From: Aeoliella mucimassa
GTDB lineage: Bacteria > Planctomycetota > Planctomycetia > Pirellulales > Lacipirellulaceae
Length of the DNA stretch: 64,000 nucleotides
Assembly (NCBI RefSeq): GCF_007748035.1
Contig: NZ_CP036278.1
Location: forward strand, 930,001-994,000
Reading direction: 5' to 3'
Below are positions 1 to 9,494 of the stretch, piece after piece (the first letter of the stretch is position 1; each line of letters opens with the position of its first letter). The notes under the pieces are model-generated. The model did not search any database. It saw only the letters and a list, made by a program, of their open reading frames with translations, and was not told the origin of the DNA. A program made the translations under genes and the position numbers.

Positions 1-332
1 TCGGCCACGTCCTTTACCTTCGGCTTCTTGGTGCGGTTAATATCTTGAGCGGCATCCAGGCGGAACTCGAGCGTACCGACTCGGATCTCGTCGCCATGGT
101 TAAGCGACGTCTCTCCGTCGATCTTCTCGCCATTCACATACGTGCCGTTGCGGCTACCGAGATCGCGAACCGTTAGCCCACCGTCGACCCGGGTAATTGC
201 GCAGTGGTGACGGCTGATCGCTTCGCTCCCGGCTCGCAACGTACAGTCGCTAGCCCGGCCGATCACGAACTTCTCGCGTTTCAGCGGGATTTCCGTTCCT
301 TGTTTGGCACCAGCCAATACAATTAGCTTCAT
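1..332 (-). CDS. FHA-domain protein, 5' part only
   Basis: The frame starts at an ATG at 332 with an AGGAG ribosome binding site just upstream and runs off the left edge, so only about 110 residues are visible. Residues 1-95 form a forkhead-associated domain, a phosphothreonine-binding module. The hallmark blocks are present: FVIGRASDCTLRA, then EAISRHHCAI, then DLGSRNGTYVNGEKI. The chain continues into a lysine-rich linker (RTKKPKVKD). In planctomycetes such domains occur alone or fused to signalling or secretion modules, and the missing C-terminus prevents a finer call. Its partner and substrate cannot be inferred here. Confidence 0.9.
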   Translation of the reverse strand, partial: MKLIVLAGAKQGTEIPLKREKFVIGRASDCTLRAGSEAISRHHCAITRVDGGLTVRDLGSRNGTYVNGEKIDGETSLNHGDEIRVGTLEFRLDAAQDINRTKKPKVKDVA

Positions 333-691
333 TTGCTATCGCTCCTGCCTCATCCGTACCTGTGGATAAAACGTCTGACAAAATAGTCCGGCAAGGTACA
401 TGTACAGATTGGCAACAAGCCTCCGAACGGGGGTGACGAAAGGGCTGCTTCGCACACGGCGCTTCGCAGAACCTAACATCGGCATGAGCCTAGCTTGGGG
501 ATAAAAGGAATAGGATTTGATAATGGTCCACCAAGCTAAGTCCTTACTTTAAATTTTAGTAAGGCCTAGTAATAGAGACTCCTGTCGATTTTCGTTGTTT
601 TTCACCAATAAAACGGTTTTTCGAGCCAAATTCTAGGCTTTTCGCGCTAAAATTTCTGCTATTTAGTCGGGTGTAGCCTAACCCGGTTAAT
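333..691. other. intergenic spacer, AT-rich, with one hairpin
   Basis: No gene is supported in these 359 bases, which lie between the 5' end of the FHA gene and the 3' end of the lipoyl transferase gene. The part from about 520 to 670 is clearly more AT-rich than its surroundings. An inverted repeat CCTTACT/AGTAAGG with a 9-nt loop sits at 542-564. It has no adjacent T-run, so it could be a weak terminator or an operator; neither is established. Confidence 0.5.
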
Positions 692-1513
692 CTATCGGCG
701 ACGAGTCCAGCTTTCATCGGCGAATTTCGTCGTCGCGATTTCGCCGATCGCTTGTTGCTCGTCGGAGGAAAAGGGGGTGCCCGGTTCGATTTCGAAATCG
801 AGCCGCTGCACGAGCAAGTCCAACCACCATTCGACCAGAAGTGGGGCTGTTATTGCAACTCCGTTTTCCACACTTTCGCAAAGCTGGGCAATCCCAGGTA
901 ACTCTGGCGCATGGGGCGACTGCGACAGCAGCACTCCACCATGTTGCAGTACTGAACCGCGATGCTTGCGCTGAGCGCTTCCACACACCTTATGGGTATC
1001 GGGTGGAAGCATAACCGAAGATTGTGATGATTTGGAGAAGAGGACATCTCCCTTTGCTCTACGCAGAAAACAAAGGAACGGTTCGCCCCCTGCGCGGGGT
1101 AGGCTTTCGGGACAACGCAAGAAGCTAGTCGGCGAAAGCTGGACACCTTGCGCAGTGAGATTGCTGAACAGCGCATCAATAAGGGTGAGATGAGCCGCGT
1201 CGTACAGCGCCTGCGTATCGCGTGCTAGCGGATGCCCGGCCGGCACCGCCAGCGAGTAAGTGAGTTCGTGGTGATGCACCAAGGCCCCGCCGCCGGAGGC
1301 TCGACGTACGAGTGGCAGTGGCTGGCTCGTTGCGTGCTGCTCGCGATCGACGTGCGACTGAAAGTAACCGAGCGACAGCGTCGGCGCTTCCCACTCGTAG
1401 AATCGTATCGTTACGACCCCTTGGTCGGACGCTCGCTGCAGCAACCATTCGTCCACCGCCATGTTCCAAGCACCAGCCTGGGGGGGATCGATGATGAGTT
1501 GGCACTTGGTCAT
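692..1513 (-). CDS. lipoate-protein ligase / octanoyltransferase family protein (LplA/LipM-like)
   Basis: This 273-residue protein belongs to the biotin/lipoate ligase fold that transfers octanoyl or lipoyl groups to lysines of carrier domains such as GcvH and E2 subunits. Visible motifs are RRASGGGALVHHHELTYSL (substrate pocket) and KVCGSAQRKHRG followed by VLQHGGVLL (the KxxGxAQ...LxHG signature). A cysteine in EPFLCFLRR lies where LipM-type octanoyltransferases keep their catalytic Cys, so LipM-like activity is possible. The ATG at 1513 was preferred over a GTG eight codons upstream; no strong ribosome binding site decides it. The gene is the last in line behind gcvT-gcvH-gcvPA-gcvPB, which fits a role in lipoylating GcvH. 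Ligase versus octanoyltransferase cannot be settled from sequence alone. Confidence 0.82.
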   Translation of the reverse strand: MTKCQLIIDPPQAGAWNMAVDEWLLQRASDQGVVTIRFYEWEAPTLSLGYFQSHVDREQHATSQPLPLVRRASGGGALVHHHELTYSLAVPAGHPLARDTQALYDAAHLTLIDALFSNLTAQGVQLSPTSFLRCPESLPRAGGEPFLCFLRRAKGDVLFSKSSQSSVMLPPDTHKVCGSAQRKHRGSVLQHGGVLLSQSPHAPELPGIAQLCESVENGVAITAPLLVEWWLDLLVQRLDFEIEPGTPFSSDEQQAIGEIATTKFADESWTRRR

Positions 1514-1676
1514 GAGAGGGATATCACGCAGAGACACAGGGGACGCGGAAGGGGATGGAATGGGGACAGCGTGTTATCTGGGGTAATAGGAACAATAACG
1601 ATACTAATTCCCATAATCCGTATTGGTCGACGAATAACAGCAAAAGCTATCCGTGATAACGAGGAGGTTGTTTGAA

Positions 1677-1859
1677 ATGGAAAACGAGCAAAACACGCAG
1701 GTTCGCTTCAAGCTCTTCGAGAGTGTCTCGAAACCATGGGCCACCATCTGTCAGGAGGCTGCGGACTTTGCTTCTGGAATACCCGAGGAGAGGCTGATTT
1801 CCATTTCGCACTCTCAAGAAAGCATCAAAGGCATCGTGATCGTTTGGTATCGTAGCTAG
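1677..1859 (+). CDS. small hypothetical protein, 60 aa
   Basis: The start is well supported: a near-ideal AGGAGG lies 8-9 bases before the ATG (gaggaggttgtttgaaATG). The product begins MENEQNTQVRFKLFESVSKP and ends in an aliphatic strand (GIVIVWYRS). There is no signal peptide, membrane segment or cysteine pair. It is on the plus strand between two minus-strand genes of the glycine cleavage cluster, so it has its own transcript. I do not recognise a family. The composition and the strong ribosome binding site suggest a genuine small protein rather than a chance frame. Confidence 0.6.
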   Translation: MENEQNTQVRFKLFESVSKPWATICQEAADFASGIPEERLISISHSQESIKGIVIVWYRS

Positions 1860-2022
1860 CCGTTCTATCGCTCTCAGGCATACCGCGATCAGCTTCACCA
1901 TCGACAACGACCACTACAACCTCCCGTTATAGGCTTGGTGCACTTCTGCCGCCGAAACGAAGCTGTGGTTGCTTCGGCGCGGAGAGTTCTCTACTGTCTC
2001 AGCGACTTGGCGAGACACTCCA

Positions 2023-3489
2023 CTACATGCAAGACAGGCACGGGTTGCGGGCTGCGGCCACTTCGTTCGGCCGGCTGATATCGGTGGAGTGCGGGGCTTC
2101 GTGCAGCAAGTCCGCATCTTCGCCGACGATGGTCCGCAGCGTTTCGGCAAACGCGTCAAGCGTTTCCTTGCTTTCGGTTTCGGTGGGCTCGATCATAATG
2201 GCTTCCTTCACGGTCAGCGGGAAGTAAACCGTGGGAGCATGGAAACCAAAGTCGAGCAGTCGCTTGGCGATGTCCATGGCCGAAATGCCACGCTCGGCCT
2301 TGAGTTTCGAGGCCGAAGCAACGAACTCGTGCATGCAGCGACCGCCCTGTGGCACCGGCAAGAAGTCTTTGACCAGCGACAGCAGGTAGTTGGCATTGAG
2401 CACCGCGTTGTCGCTCACCGCCCGCAAACCATCGGGGCCGTGGGTGCGAATATAGCAGTAGGCTCGTAGCAGGACGCCTGTGTTGCCAAAGAAGGCCCGC
2501 ATTTTGCCGATCGACTTCGCTGGAGTCTCGAGCGAGTAGTAGGTCTGCCCAGCGTTGTCGGGGCACTCGCCTTGCTCGACCACCGGGCCAGGCAGGTACG
2601 TGGCTAGTTTCTCGACCACGCAGATGGGGCCCGCGCCAGGTCCACCGCCACCGTGCGGGCCGCTGAACGTCTTGTGGGGATTGTAGTGCTGCATGTCGGC
2701 ACCAAAGTCGCCGGGGCGAGTCACGCCGAGAATGGCGTTCATGTTCGCTCCGTCGAGATAAATCAGACCGCCACGGGCGTGCACCGCGTCGGCCAGCTCG
2801 CGCATGTGGCTTTCGAAGATGCCAACCGTGTTGGGGTTGGTGATCATGAACACCGCGATGTCGTCGTCGAGCTTCGAGTGGAAGTCCTCCATATCGACGC
2901 CGCCATCGATGTTCGTCTTCACGGTCACGCTCTCGAACCCTGCCATCGCAGCGCTTGCAGGATTGGTGCCGTGGGCGTTGTCGGGCACTAGCACCTTCTT
3001 GCGATTTTCGCCGAAGTCGTTGAAGTACGCGGCCGCTACCAGCAGGGCGGTCAGCTCGCCATGAGCCCCCGCGGCTGGTTGCAAGCTGCACGCTTCGAGG
3101 CCCGAGATCTCCTTGAGCATCTCCTGCATGCCAAACAGCATCTCGAGCATGCCTTGCTTGGTTTCGTCGGGCTGGTAGGGATGCACTTCGGCAAAGCCCG
3201 GCATCGCCGCTGCCCGCTCGTTACGCTTGGGGTTGTACTTCATGGTGCAACTGCCGAGCGGATAGAAGTGCGTATCGACGCTCATGTTCAATTGCGACAG
3301 GTTCATGAAGTGCCGAATTACCTGCGGCTCGGTCACTTCTGGCAACTCGGGCGACGACTCGGCCAGTGCCGAAGCTGGCAGCAGGCTCGTGACGTCCGCG
3401 GCCGGAACGTCGCACTCAGGCAACACCGCCCCACGACAACCAGGGCGGGAGAGGTCGAAGATCAACTTAGTGTCACGAGTGTTTTTCAT
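2023..3489 (-). CDS. gcvPB: glycine dehydrogenase (decarboxylating) subunit 2
   Basis: C-terminal half of the split P-protein of the glycine cleavage system (488 aa), which decarboxylates glycine with PLP and passes the aminomethyl group to lipoyl-GcvH. The PLP lysine lies in NPHKTFSGPHGGGGPGAGP (Lys273), followed by the glycine-rich loop typical of this subunit. LGSCTMKYNPK and LQPAAGAHGELTALL are also characteristic. It follows gcvPA on the same strand with a gap of about 140 bp, and the two subunits form the active enzyme together. Length matches the family. Confidence 0.96.
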   Translation of the reverse strand: MKNTRDTKLIFDLSRPGCRGAVLPECDVPAADVTSLLPASALAESSPELPEVTEPQVIRHFMNLSQLNMSVDTHFYPLGSCTMKYNPKRNERAAAMPGFAEVHPYQPDETKQGMLEMLFGMQEMLKEISGLEACSLQPAAGAHGELTALLVAAAYFNDFGENRKKVLVPDNAHGTNPASAAMAGFESVTVKTNIDGGVDMEDFHSKLDDDIAVFMITNPNTVGIFESHMRELADAVHARGGLIYLDGANMNAILGVTRPGDFGADMQHYNPHKTFSGPHGGGGPGAGPICVVEKLATYLPGPVVEQGECPDNAGQTYYSLETPAKSIGKMRAFFGNTGVLLRAYCYIRTHGPDGLRAVSDNAVLNANYLLSLVKDFLPVPQGGRCMHEFVASASKLKAERGISAMDIAKRLLDFGFHAPTVYFPLTVKEAIMIEPTETESKETLDAFAETLRTIVGEDADLLHEAPHSTDISRPNEVAAARNPCLSCM

Positions 3490-3627
3490 GGGGAGGTCGG
3501 GTGGGATAGCGGAGGGCTAACGGCAGAGAGAACGGAGTGGCCGAAACGATAAATCTGGTTCGGCGCGATGCAACGATCTCTCTGCGGTGATGGATGCCAG
3601 GAGGGAGTCGGGGCTACGGGGGGGCGA

Positions 3628-5013
3628 TTAAATGCCGGCCTGAATGAGCTCGTCGGCCGACGCCTTGGCGGCACCGGTCTGGAGCACTTCGACCAGGGCA
3701 TCCAGTTGGGCGCGGGTCCGCTTTTCGGTCACGCACACCAACATGCAGTCGGCCAGGTTGGGATACCAACCGCCGAGCGGAATGCCCGCCAGATAGCCTT
3801 CCTTCGCAGCGTCGGCTACCAGGTCTTCCACCGCGTTCTCCTTGTCGCGAACGACAAACTCTTTGAACGTCGGGCTGTTGAATACCAGCTCGAAGCGGCT
3901 GGTCGAGTCGAGCTTATCGGCCAGGTAGCGGCTCTTCTGCAAGCAGAGGTTGGCCACGCTCTTCAAGCCTTCGGGACCAACGAGCGATAGGTACACCGTG
4001 GCTCGCAACGCAAACAACGCTTGGTTCGAGCAGACGTTGCTCGTCGACTTCTCACGGCGAATGTGCTGTTCGCGGGTTTGCATGGTAAGCGTGTAGCAGG
4101 GGTTGCCACGACGATCGGTCGTGGTGCCGACTACGCGACCCGGTAAACGACGGATCAGCTTCTCTTTGCAGGCCAGGATGCCAAGCACCGGGCCGCCATA
4201 GCTCATCGGCGTGCCGAGCGATTGACCCTCGGCCACTGCGATGTCGGCACCCCAGTCGCCAGGCCGCTTCAGCAGGCCAAGGCTAATGGGATCGAACACG
4301 CCGATCATCAGGGCACCCGCGTCGTGGGCTACCTGGGCGACGGTTTCGGCGTCCTCCAGGCAACCGAAGAAGTTCGGATGCTGCAGGACCACACACGAGG
4401 TTTCGTCGTTGACCACCGAAGTGAGTTCGGCGATGTCGACGGTGCCGTTCTCGGCGCCGACCGTGACGACCTCGATGCCAAGATTGGCTACGTAGGTGCT
4501 AATGGTCTGACGGTACTCCGGATGCACGCTCGCAGCGACCACTACGCGACCCTTGCGGCGAGTAATGTCGGCGGCCATCAGCACCGCTTCCGCGGCCGAG
4601 CTGCCACCGTCGTACAGGCTGCAGTTCGATACATCGAGCCCGGTGAGGCGGGTGATGAGCGACTGATACTCGAACATGGCCTGCAGGTTGCCTTGCGACA
4701 CTTCGGCCTGGTACGGCGTGTAGCTCGTGTAGAACTCGCTTCGCGAGGCCACGGCATCCACGGCTGCTGGCACGAAGTGGTCGTAGCTGCCGCCGCCGAG
4801 GAAGGTGACCGCGTTCGAACCATTCAGGTTCTTCGCTGCAAGTCCGCGAATGTGCTGCTCGAGCTCCAGTTCGCCCATGGCCGGGGGGATATTCAAAGGG
4901 CGGTCGAGACGCAGTTCGCTCGGAATCGACTGAAACAACTCTTCGATCGATTGGGCACCAATCGCCGCCAACATGGCCGCCTGGTCGTCGGACGTGTTAT
5001 AAAGGTAAGGCAT
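3628..5013 (-). CDS. gcvPA: glycine dehydrogenase (decarboxylating) subunit 1
   Basis: N-terminal subunit of the two-part P-protein (461 aa from the chosen start MPYLYNTSDDQ). A longer reading from 5052 adds 13 residues that do not look like the family N-terminus. Recognisable blocks are FLGGGSYDHFVPAAVD, SEFYTSYTPYQAEVSQG, LYDGGSSAAEAVLMA and EKSTSNVCSNQALFA. The subunit lacks the PLP lysine, which is in gcvPB downstream, so the two are expected to work as a heterotetramer. It sits between gcvH and gcvPB in a same-strand cluster. Confidence 0.96.
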   Translation of the reverse strand: MPYLYNTSDDQAAMLAAIGAQSIEELFQSIPSELRLDRPLNIPPAMGELELEQHIRGLAAKNLNGSNAVTFLGGGSYDHFVPAAVDAVASRSEFYTSYTPYQAEVSQGNLQAMFEYQSLITRLTGLDVSNCSLYDGGSSAAEAVLMAADITRRKGRVVVAASVHPEYRQTISTYVANLGIEVVTVGAENGTVDIAELTSVVNDETSCVVLQHPNFFGCLEDAETVAQVAHDAGALMIGVFDPISLGLLKRPGDWGADIAVAEGQSLGTPMSYGGPVLGILACKEKLIRRLPGRVVGTTTDRRGNPCYTLTMQTREQHIRREKSTSNVCSNQALFALRATVYLSLVGPEGLKSVANLCLQKSRYLADKLDSTSRFELVFNSPTFKEFVVRDKENAVEDLVADAAKEGYLAGIPLGGWYPNLADCMLVCVTEKRTRAQLDALVEVLQTGAAKASADELIQAGI

Positions 5014-5114
5014 GAATGGATCGTGGAAAGCGGAGTTCGGATAACGAAACAATCAACTTCTGGCGAGCTGCCGCGAGGGTGGTTGTCGGCAGCTCACCAG
5101 GACTCTGTGCACTT

Positions 5115-5513
5115 CTAGTGGGCTTCTTCTTCGCACGCTTTTTGGTAAGCGGGGTAGTCCATCAGGTCGCCCAGGCCGGCTTCGCCGCTGAGCTTGATCT
5201 TGCACACCCAGCCGGCGCCAAACGGATCGCTGCTTAGGATCTCGAGCTGGTCGGGCAGGGTTTCGTTCACGGCGATCACTTCGCCTTCGACAGGACTATA
5301 GAGGTCGCTCACCGCTTTGACCGATTCGATTTCGCAAATCGATTGCTGCGGCTGAACCGCGGTGCCCACCTTGGGGAGTTCCATGAACACCAGGTCGGTA
5401 AGTGCTTCGACCGCAAACGCCGACAAGCCAACGGTAGCCACCTTGGCTCCGTCTTCTTCGGTCAGCAAAACCCATTCGTGTGTCTTGGCGTAAAGCAGTT
5501 CTTCGGGACTCAT
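5115..5513 (-). CDS. gcvH: glycine cleavage system H protein
   Basis: Lipoyl carrier protein (132 aa) that shuttles the aminomethyl intermediate between the P, T and L proteins. The ATG at 5513 is supported by an AGGAG upstream and by the family N-terminus (LLYAKTHEWV). The lipoylated lysine is in ESVKAVSDLYSPVEGEV (Lys66), matching the position of Lys64 in E. coli. It stands between gcvT and gcvPA. About 235 bp separate it from gcvT, so it may have its own promoter. Confidence 0.96.
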   Translation of the reverse strand: MSPEELLYAKTHEWVLLTEEDGAKVATVGLSAFAVEALTDLVFMELPKVGTAVQPQQSICEIESVKAVSDLYSPVEGEVIAVNETLPDQLEILSSDPFGAGWVCKIKLSGEAGLGDLMDYPAYQKACEEEAH

Positions 5514-5747
5514 GGTTTTGGTTACTCCTGTTAGGTGATCCATATCGCAAAGCCCAGGTCGTGCTGAGGGAGTTTTCGGCAACAGAGGAATCTCCGTGTC
5601 GAAGGCTAACAAGTGTCAGCTACTGAGTTGCGATTCGTTTTGTCGATGATTGAGATCCTTCTGTCGCCAGGCTTCATCAGGATCAAGGTTCTTGGGGTGT
5701 TCTCTGCTGTCTCCGCGTCTCTGCGAGAGATTCCTTAAGCAATCCTT

Positions 5748-6875
5748 CTACTTCCCACGTTCGTAAAATGGCAGTGGTACCACGGTCGCGGGGATTTGGG
5801 TGCCGCGGATGTCGACCGCCAGCGGCGTGCCGATCGCGGCGGCTACCGGCTTTACATAGGCCATGGCCAGCGGGCGTTCGAACGTTGGCGAGTAGGTGCC
5901 ACTGGTGACCGTGCCCACCGGTTCGTCTTCGTACATTACCGGGCATCCCTCGCGGGCGGCTCGGCGACCATCCATCTGCAGGCCCACACGCACGGGGCGG
6001 GAGCCATCCATCGAGCCAGCAAGCACTTCGCTGCCGATGAACTCGCGATCCTTCAGGTTCACCGCAAACTCCAGCCCGGCTTGCCAGGGAGTGATGTTCT
6101 CTGAAAGCTCATGCCCGTAAAGCGGCATGCCGGCTTCGAGTCGCAAGGTGTCGCGGGCGCCGAGGCCAACGGCCATGCCGCCGGTTTCGCTAATCGCGTC
6201 GTACAGCGTCTGCCAAACTTCCAATGCGTCTTCCGCGGGGCAGATGATCTCGCAACCATCTTCGCCGGTGTAGCCAGTTCGGCTGACGTAGCAGTCGTGT
6301 CCCAGCACCTGGCTAGCGATGCCGCGATAGTAACGCAGCGACGTCAGCTCGGCGAAGACCAGCGGGTCGGCTTTCTCAATCGCTTCGGGTCCCTGCAACG
6401 CAATCATTGCGGTCGAGGTGGTGAGGTCTTCCACCCGGGCGGCGAACTCGGTCTCGCGATCCTTGAGCCAAGCGAGAATCTTCTCGCGGTTGCTCGCATT
6501 GACCACCATGTGGAACTCGGGCGGTTGCGGCATCGACTGCAGTTCGCCATCCCAGCGATACACGAGCACGTCGTCCAGAATACCGCCGGCTGCGTTGCAG
6601 ACCAGACCGTAGCGAATTTGGCCCGGTTTCATGTCGATGATCCGGCGGGTCACCATCGCATCGAGGAACTTGGCCGCTTCGGGACCACGGATTGCCAGCC
6701 GGCCCATGTGTGAAATATCGAATAACCCCGCTCGAGTGCGGGTTGCATTATGCTCGTCGACAATCGATGCATACTGCACCGGCATGCTGAAACCAGCAAA
6801 GTCGACCATGCGGCCGCCATGCGTGGCATGCCAATCGTGGAGCGGCGTCTGAGCCAGGGAAGAACCGGTCGACAT
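5748..6875 (-). CDS. gcvT: aminomethyltransferase (glycine cleavage T protein)
   Basis: Tetrahydrofolate-dependent T protein (375 aa) that releases ammonia and makes methylene-THF from the GcvH-bound intermediate. Features include HATHGGRMVDFAGFSMPVQY near the start, GLFDISHMGRL, SRTGYTGEDGCEI and GLGARDTLRLEAGMPLYGHE, where the Asp/Arg of the folate site lie. The ATG at 6875 (MSTGSSLAQTPLHDWHA) was chosen over an upstream start at 6935 because the extra 20 residues do not match the family. It is the first gene of the cluster. I could not recognise a glycine riboswitch in the roughly 215 bp upstream. Confidence 0.96.
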   Translation of the reverse strand: MSTGSSLAQTPLHDWHATHGGRMVDFAGFSMPVQYASIVDEHNATRTRAGLFDISHMGRLAIRGPEAAKFLDAMVTRRIIDMKPGQIRYGLVCNAAGGILDDVLVYRWDGELQSMPQPPEFHMVVNASNREKILAWLKDRETEFAARVEDLTTSTAMIALQGPEAIEKADPLVFAELTSLRYYRGIASQVLGHDCYVSRTGYTGEDGCEIICPAEDALEVWQTLYDAISETGGMAVGLGARDTLRLEAGMPLYGHELSENITPWQAGLEFAVNLKDREFIGSEVLAGSMDGSRPVRVGLQMDGRRAAREGCPVMYEDEPVGTVTSGTYSPTFERPLAMAYVKPVAAAIGTPLAVDIRGTQIPATVVPLPFYERGK

Positions 6876-7090
6876 AGCTAAGTTACCTTGGCGGAGGTCG
6901 GGCACCAGAATCGGGGCGGGGAGGTAATACCGCATTCTAGTCGGTTAGTGCCTGCAAGATAGCCCCCGCCCCGGTTGGAACCGGGCGAGGATTTGCCAGC
7001 GGGGCGTCCCGCACTGGTAGTTCCAGGTTCGTCCTGGCCAAGCTGTCGGGGGGCTTTAGTAACAGCAGCCCCGTGCTGGTCGACACCTCG

Positions 7091-9427
7091 CTAGCGGCGG
7101 CGTTTTTTGCCTTTGCCGCGCGACTCGCGCTTGTCCTTTGGTTTCTTGCTGCTCTTGCTTTTCTTTTCGGAGCTGCGGCCGGGGGGAGCCTGGCTGCGGG
7201 CGACGTGTCCCAGCACCCGGAAGTCGAGCTCGCGGGCCTCTACGTCGACGTTCGCGACCGCCACGCGGACGATATCGCCCAACCGGTACGTATTGCCAGC
7301 CTGGAAACCGGCGATCGAGTGACTATCGCGATCGAATTTATAGAAATCGTCCCCCAGCGACGAGATGTGCACAAACCCTTCGGCGGGGATCTCTCGGCCG
7401 GTCACGAACAGCCCAAACCGCTCGACCCCGGTGATGATGCCCTCCATCTCGAGGCCGATCTTGTTCTCCAGGAAGTGCAGCAGCTTCACTTTGGTCAGCT
7501 CGCGCTCCGCATTGGTCGCCCGCTGCTCGCGTTCGCTGCAGTGGTCGCCCCAGATGAAGTACTCGTCCATGCTCTGCGGTGGCTTCTTGCCCGAGTTCAG
7601 CGCGTTGATCAGTCGATGGATCGTGAGATCGGGATAACGCCGAATCGGCGACGTGAAATGGCAGTAGCAGTCGGCCGCCAGGGCGTAATGGCCTTCGTCC
7701 TCGGGACTGTAGGTCGCTCGCTGCATCGACCGCAGTACCGCGTAGTTCACCGCATGGCGTCGCGGATCGCGTTCCACTTCGTCGAGCAGACGCTGCAGTT
7801 CGAACCGGCTCTCCAGGCTCTCGACCTTAAAGCCTAGCTCGCGGACGAAGTTGGTGAGCGATTTGAGCTTGCGACTGTCGGGATCGCCATGCACCCGACG
7901 CAGGAAGATCAGCCCCGCGTCGCGAAGCTTGGTGGCCACTGCGATGTTGGCCGCCAGCATGAACTCTTCGATCATCTGATGGCTCTCGGTGTTCACCTCG
8001 ACGTGGGCGCCGCTCATGCGGCCTTCGTCGTCGAGGTCGATTTCCACTTCGGGCATCGACAGTTCCAGTGCCCCCGCAGCGAAACGTCGCTTGCGAAGAA
8101 TCATGGCCAGCTCGAACATGTCGCCAACCAGCTTGTCGACTTCTGGCGCGAGTTGCAGGTGATCGACCTTCTCCGGACCAGGGCGGTCGACCAGCTTATT
8201 GGCCGACAAATATTCGTCGATTTCCTCGTAGGTAAAACGCCGGCAGCTTTTGATCGCGCTCTTAAACACCTCGGCCCCGATCGGCACTCCTTCGGGCGAT
8301 AGTTCGATTTCGCACGTCATCGCGTAGCGAACTTTATTCGGCTGCAAGCTCGCCAGGTTGTTCGAGATAATCTCTGGCAGCATCGGAATCACGGTGTCAG
8401 GCAGGTACACGCTGGTTGCCCGATCGTACGCTTCGGAGTCGAGCGTCGTCTTTTCCGGCACAAAGTGGCTGACGTCGGCGATGTGCACGCCGAGCAGCCA
8501 GTGCTGCCCGTCGCCATACTTGCTGTCGATCCGACGCAGCGAGATCGCATCGTCGAAGTCGCGGGCGGTCGCCGGATCGATGGTCACGATCGTCTCGCCG
8601 GTGAGGTCGCGGCGGTCGTCGCCGATCGACTCGTCGAACTTATCCGCCTGGGCGTGCGAGTCAGCAATCACCTCTTCCGAGAAATCGCCCGGCAGGCCGA
8701 ACTCGTAGATGATGCTCATCGTATCGACTCCCGGCTCGCCTTTGCTGCCGAGCACCTGCACGATCACCGCTTCGCCGTCACGGGTGTGCGAGGGGAAGCG
8801 AACCATGTCGATCACCACCTTGTCGTCAGGCTTCACGCCTTTGGCACCAGGGTCGCCGACGTAGATCGCGCGGTTGAATACCTTGCCATCGACTTCCACA
8901 AGGCCCATGTCGGCCTTCTCGAAGTAGGTGCCGACGAACCGACTGGTCGATCGCTCGACCACTGCGACCACCCGACCTTCCGGCTTGCCTTTGTAGCCCG
9001 ACTTTTGGTCGATCTTGATTCGCACCGTGTCGCCGGTGTGGGCGTCGAGCGCGGCCCGCTTGTCGATATGGATGTCGGCGTCGCGCCCAGCACTCGCGGG
9101 GGTGCCGGTGGGGCGGACGAATCCCTCGCCGGTCGACACCCGGCGGAACGTTCCCACCACTTGATTCGAGGTATCTTCCTTCTTTGGCTTCTTCTTCGGT
9201 GCCAGGTTCTCACGGGCCGGGTGGCCCTCCTCGGCAGGCATCACCAGATGGCTCGGACCGTATTCCAACTCGCCCGCCTTGACCATCTTCTTGATCACCC
9301 GTCGCACCACTTTTACCTGGTCCTCCTCCAGCAGACCGAGACGCTCGGCCACCACGGCCGGTTTCACCGGACGATAGGCCGGTTGCCGGGTGTAGGCGAG
9401 AATTGCTGCACGTACATCGGATTCCAT
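7091..9427 (-). CDS. rnr: ribonuclease R
   Basis: A 778-residue processive 3'-5' exoribonuclease of the RNase II/R family, involved in RNA turnover and rRNA quality control. In order it has an N-terminal helix-turn-helix region (about 1-70), cold-shock-like RNA-binding domains, the RNB catalytic domain with TIDPATARDFDDAISLRRI (metal-binding aspartates) and HCSEREQRATNAER, a C-terminal S1 domain (GLFVTGREIPAEGFVHISSL) and a highly basic tail rich in KSKSSKKPKDKRE and GKGKKRRR. The ATG at 9427 (MESDVRAAILAYTRQ) was preferred to one 17 codons upstream. A GC-rich hairpin lies in the leader. Confidence 0.95.
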   Translation of the reverse strand: MESDVRAAILAYTRQPAYRPVKPAVVAERLGLLEEDQVKVVRRVIKKMVKAGELEYGPSHLVMPAEEGHPARENLAPKKKPKKEDTSNQVVGTFRRVSTGEGFVRPTGTPASAGRDADIHIDKRAALDAHTGDTVRIKIDQKSGYKGKPEGRVVAVVERSTSRFVGTYFEKADMGLVEVDGKVFNRAIYVGDPGAKGVKPDDKVVIDMVRFPSHTRDGEAVIVQVLGSKGEPGVDTMSIIYEFGLPGDFSEEVIADSHAQADKFDESIGDDRRDLTGETIVTIDPATARDFDDAISLRRIDSKYGDGQHWLLGVHIADVSHFVPEKTTLDSEAYDRATSVYLPDTVIPMLPEIISNNLASLQPNKVRYAMTCEIELSPEGVPIGAEVFKSAIKSCRRFTYEEIDEYLSANKLVDRPGPEKVDHLQLAPEVDKLVGDMFELAMILRKRRFAAGALELSMPEVEIDLDDEGRMSGAHVEVNTESHQMIEEFMLAANIAVATKLRDAGLIFLRRVHGDPDSRKLKSLTNFVRELGFKVESLESRFELQRLLDEVERDPRRHAVNYAVLRSMQRATYSPEDEGHYALAADCYCHFTSPIRRYPDLTIHRLINALNSGKKPPQSMDEYFIWGDHCSEREQRATNAERELTKVKLLHFLENKIGLEMEGIITGVERFGLFVTGREIPAEGFVHISSLGDDFYKFDRDSHSIAGFQAGNTYRLGDIVRVAVANVDVEARELDFRVLGHVARSQAPPGRSSEKKSKSSKKPKDKRESRGKGKKRRR

Positions 9428-9494
9428 AATCAGGGAGGGGTCGAAGGTCAGGATTCGGGCGTGAAAGGGCGCAGGCAAAAAGCAAAAGCCCCAG

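Noticed and set aside
4222-5118. Open frame of 298 codons on the plus strand across gcvPA
   Set aside because: It is antisense to a conserved enzyme and not protein-like.
6876-7090. Possible glycine riboswitch upstream of gcvT
   Set aside because: The region has short palindromes such as CCCGGTT/AACCGGG, but I could not lay out the conserved glycine-aptamer helices and junction.
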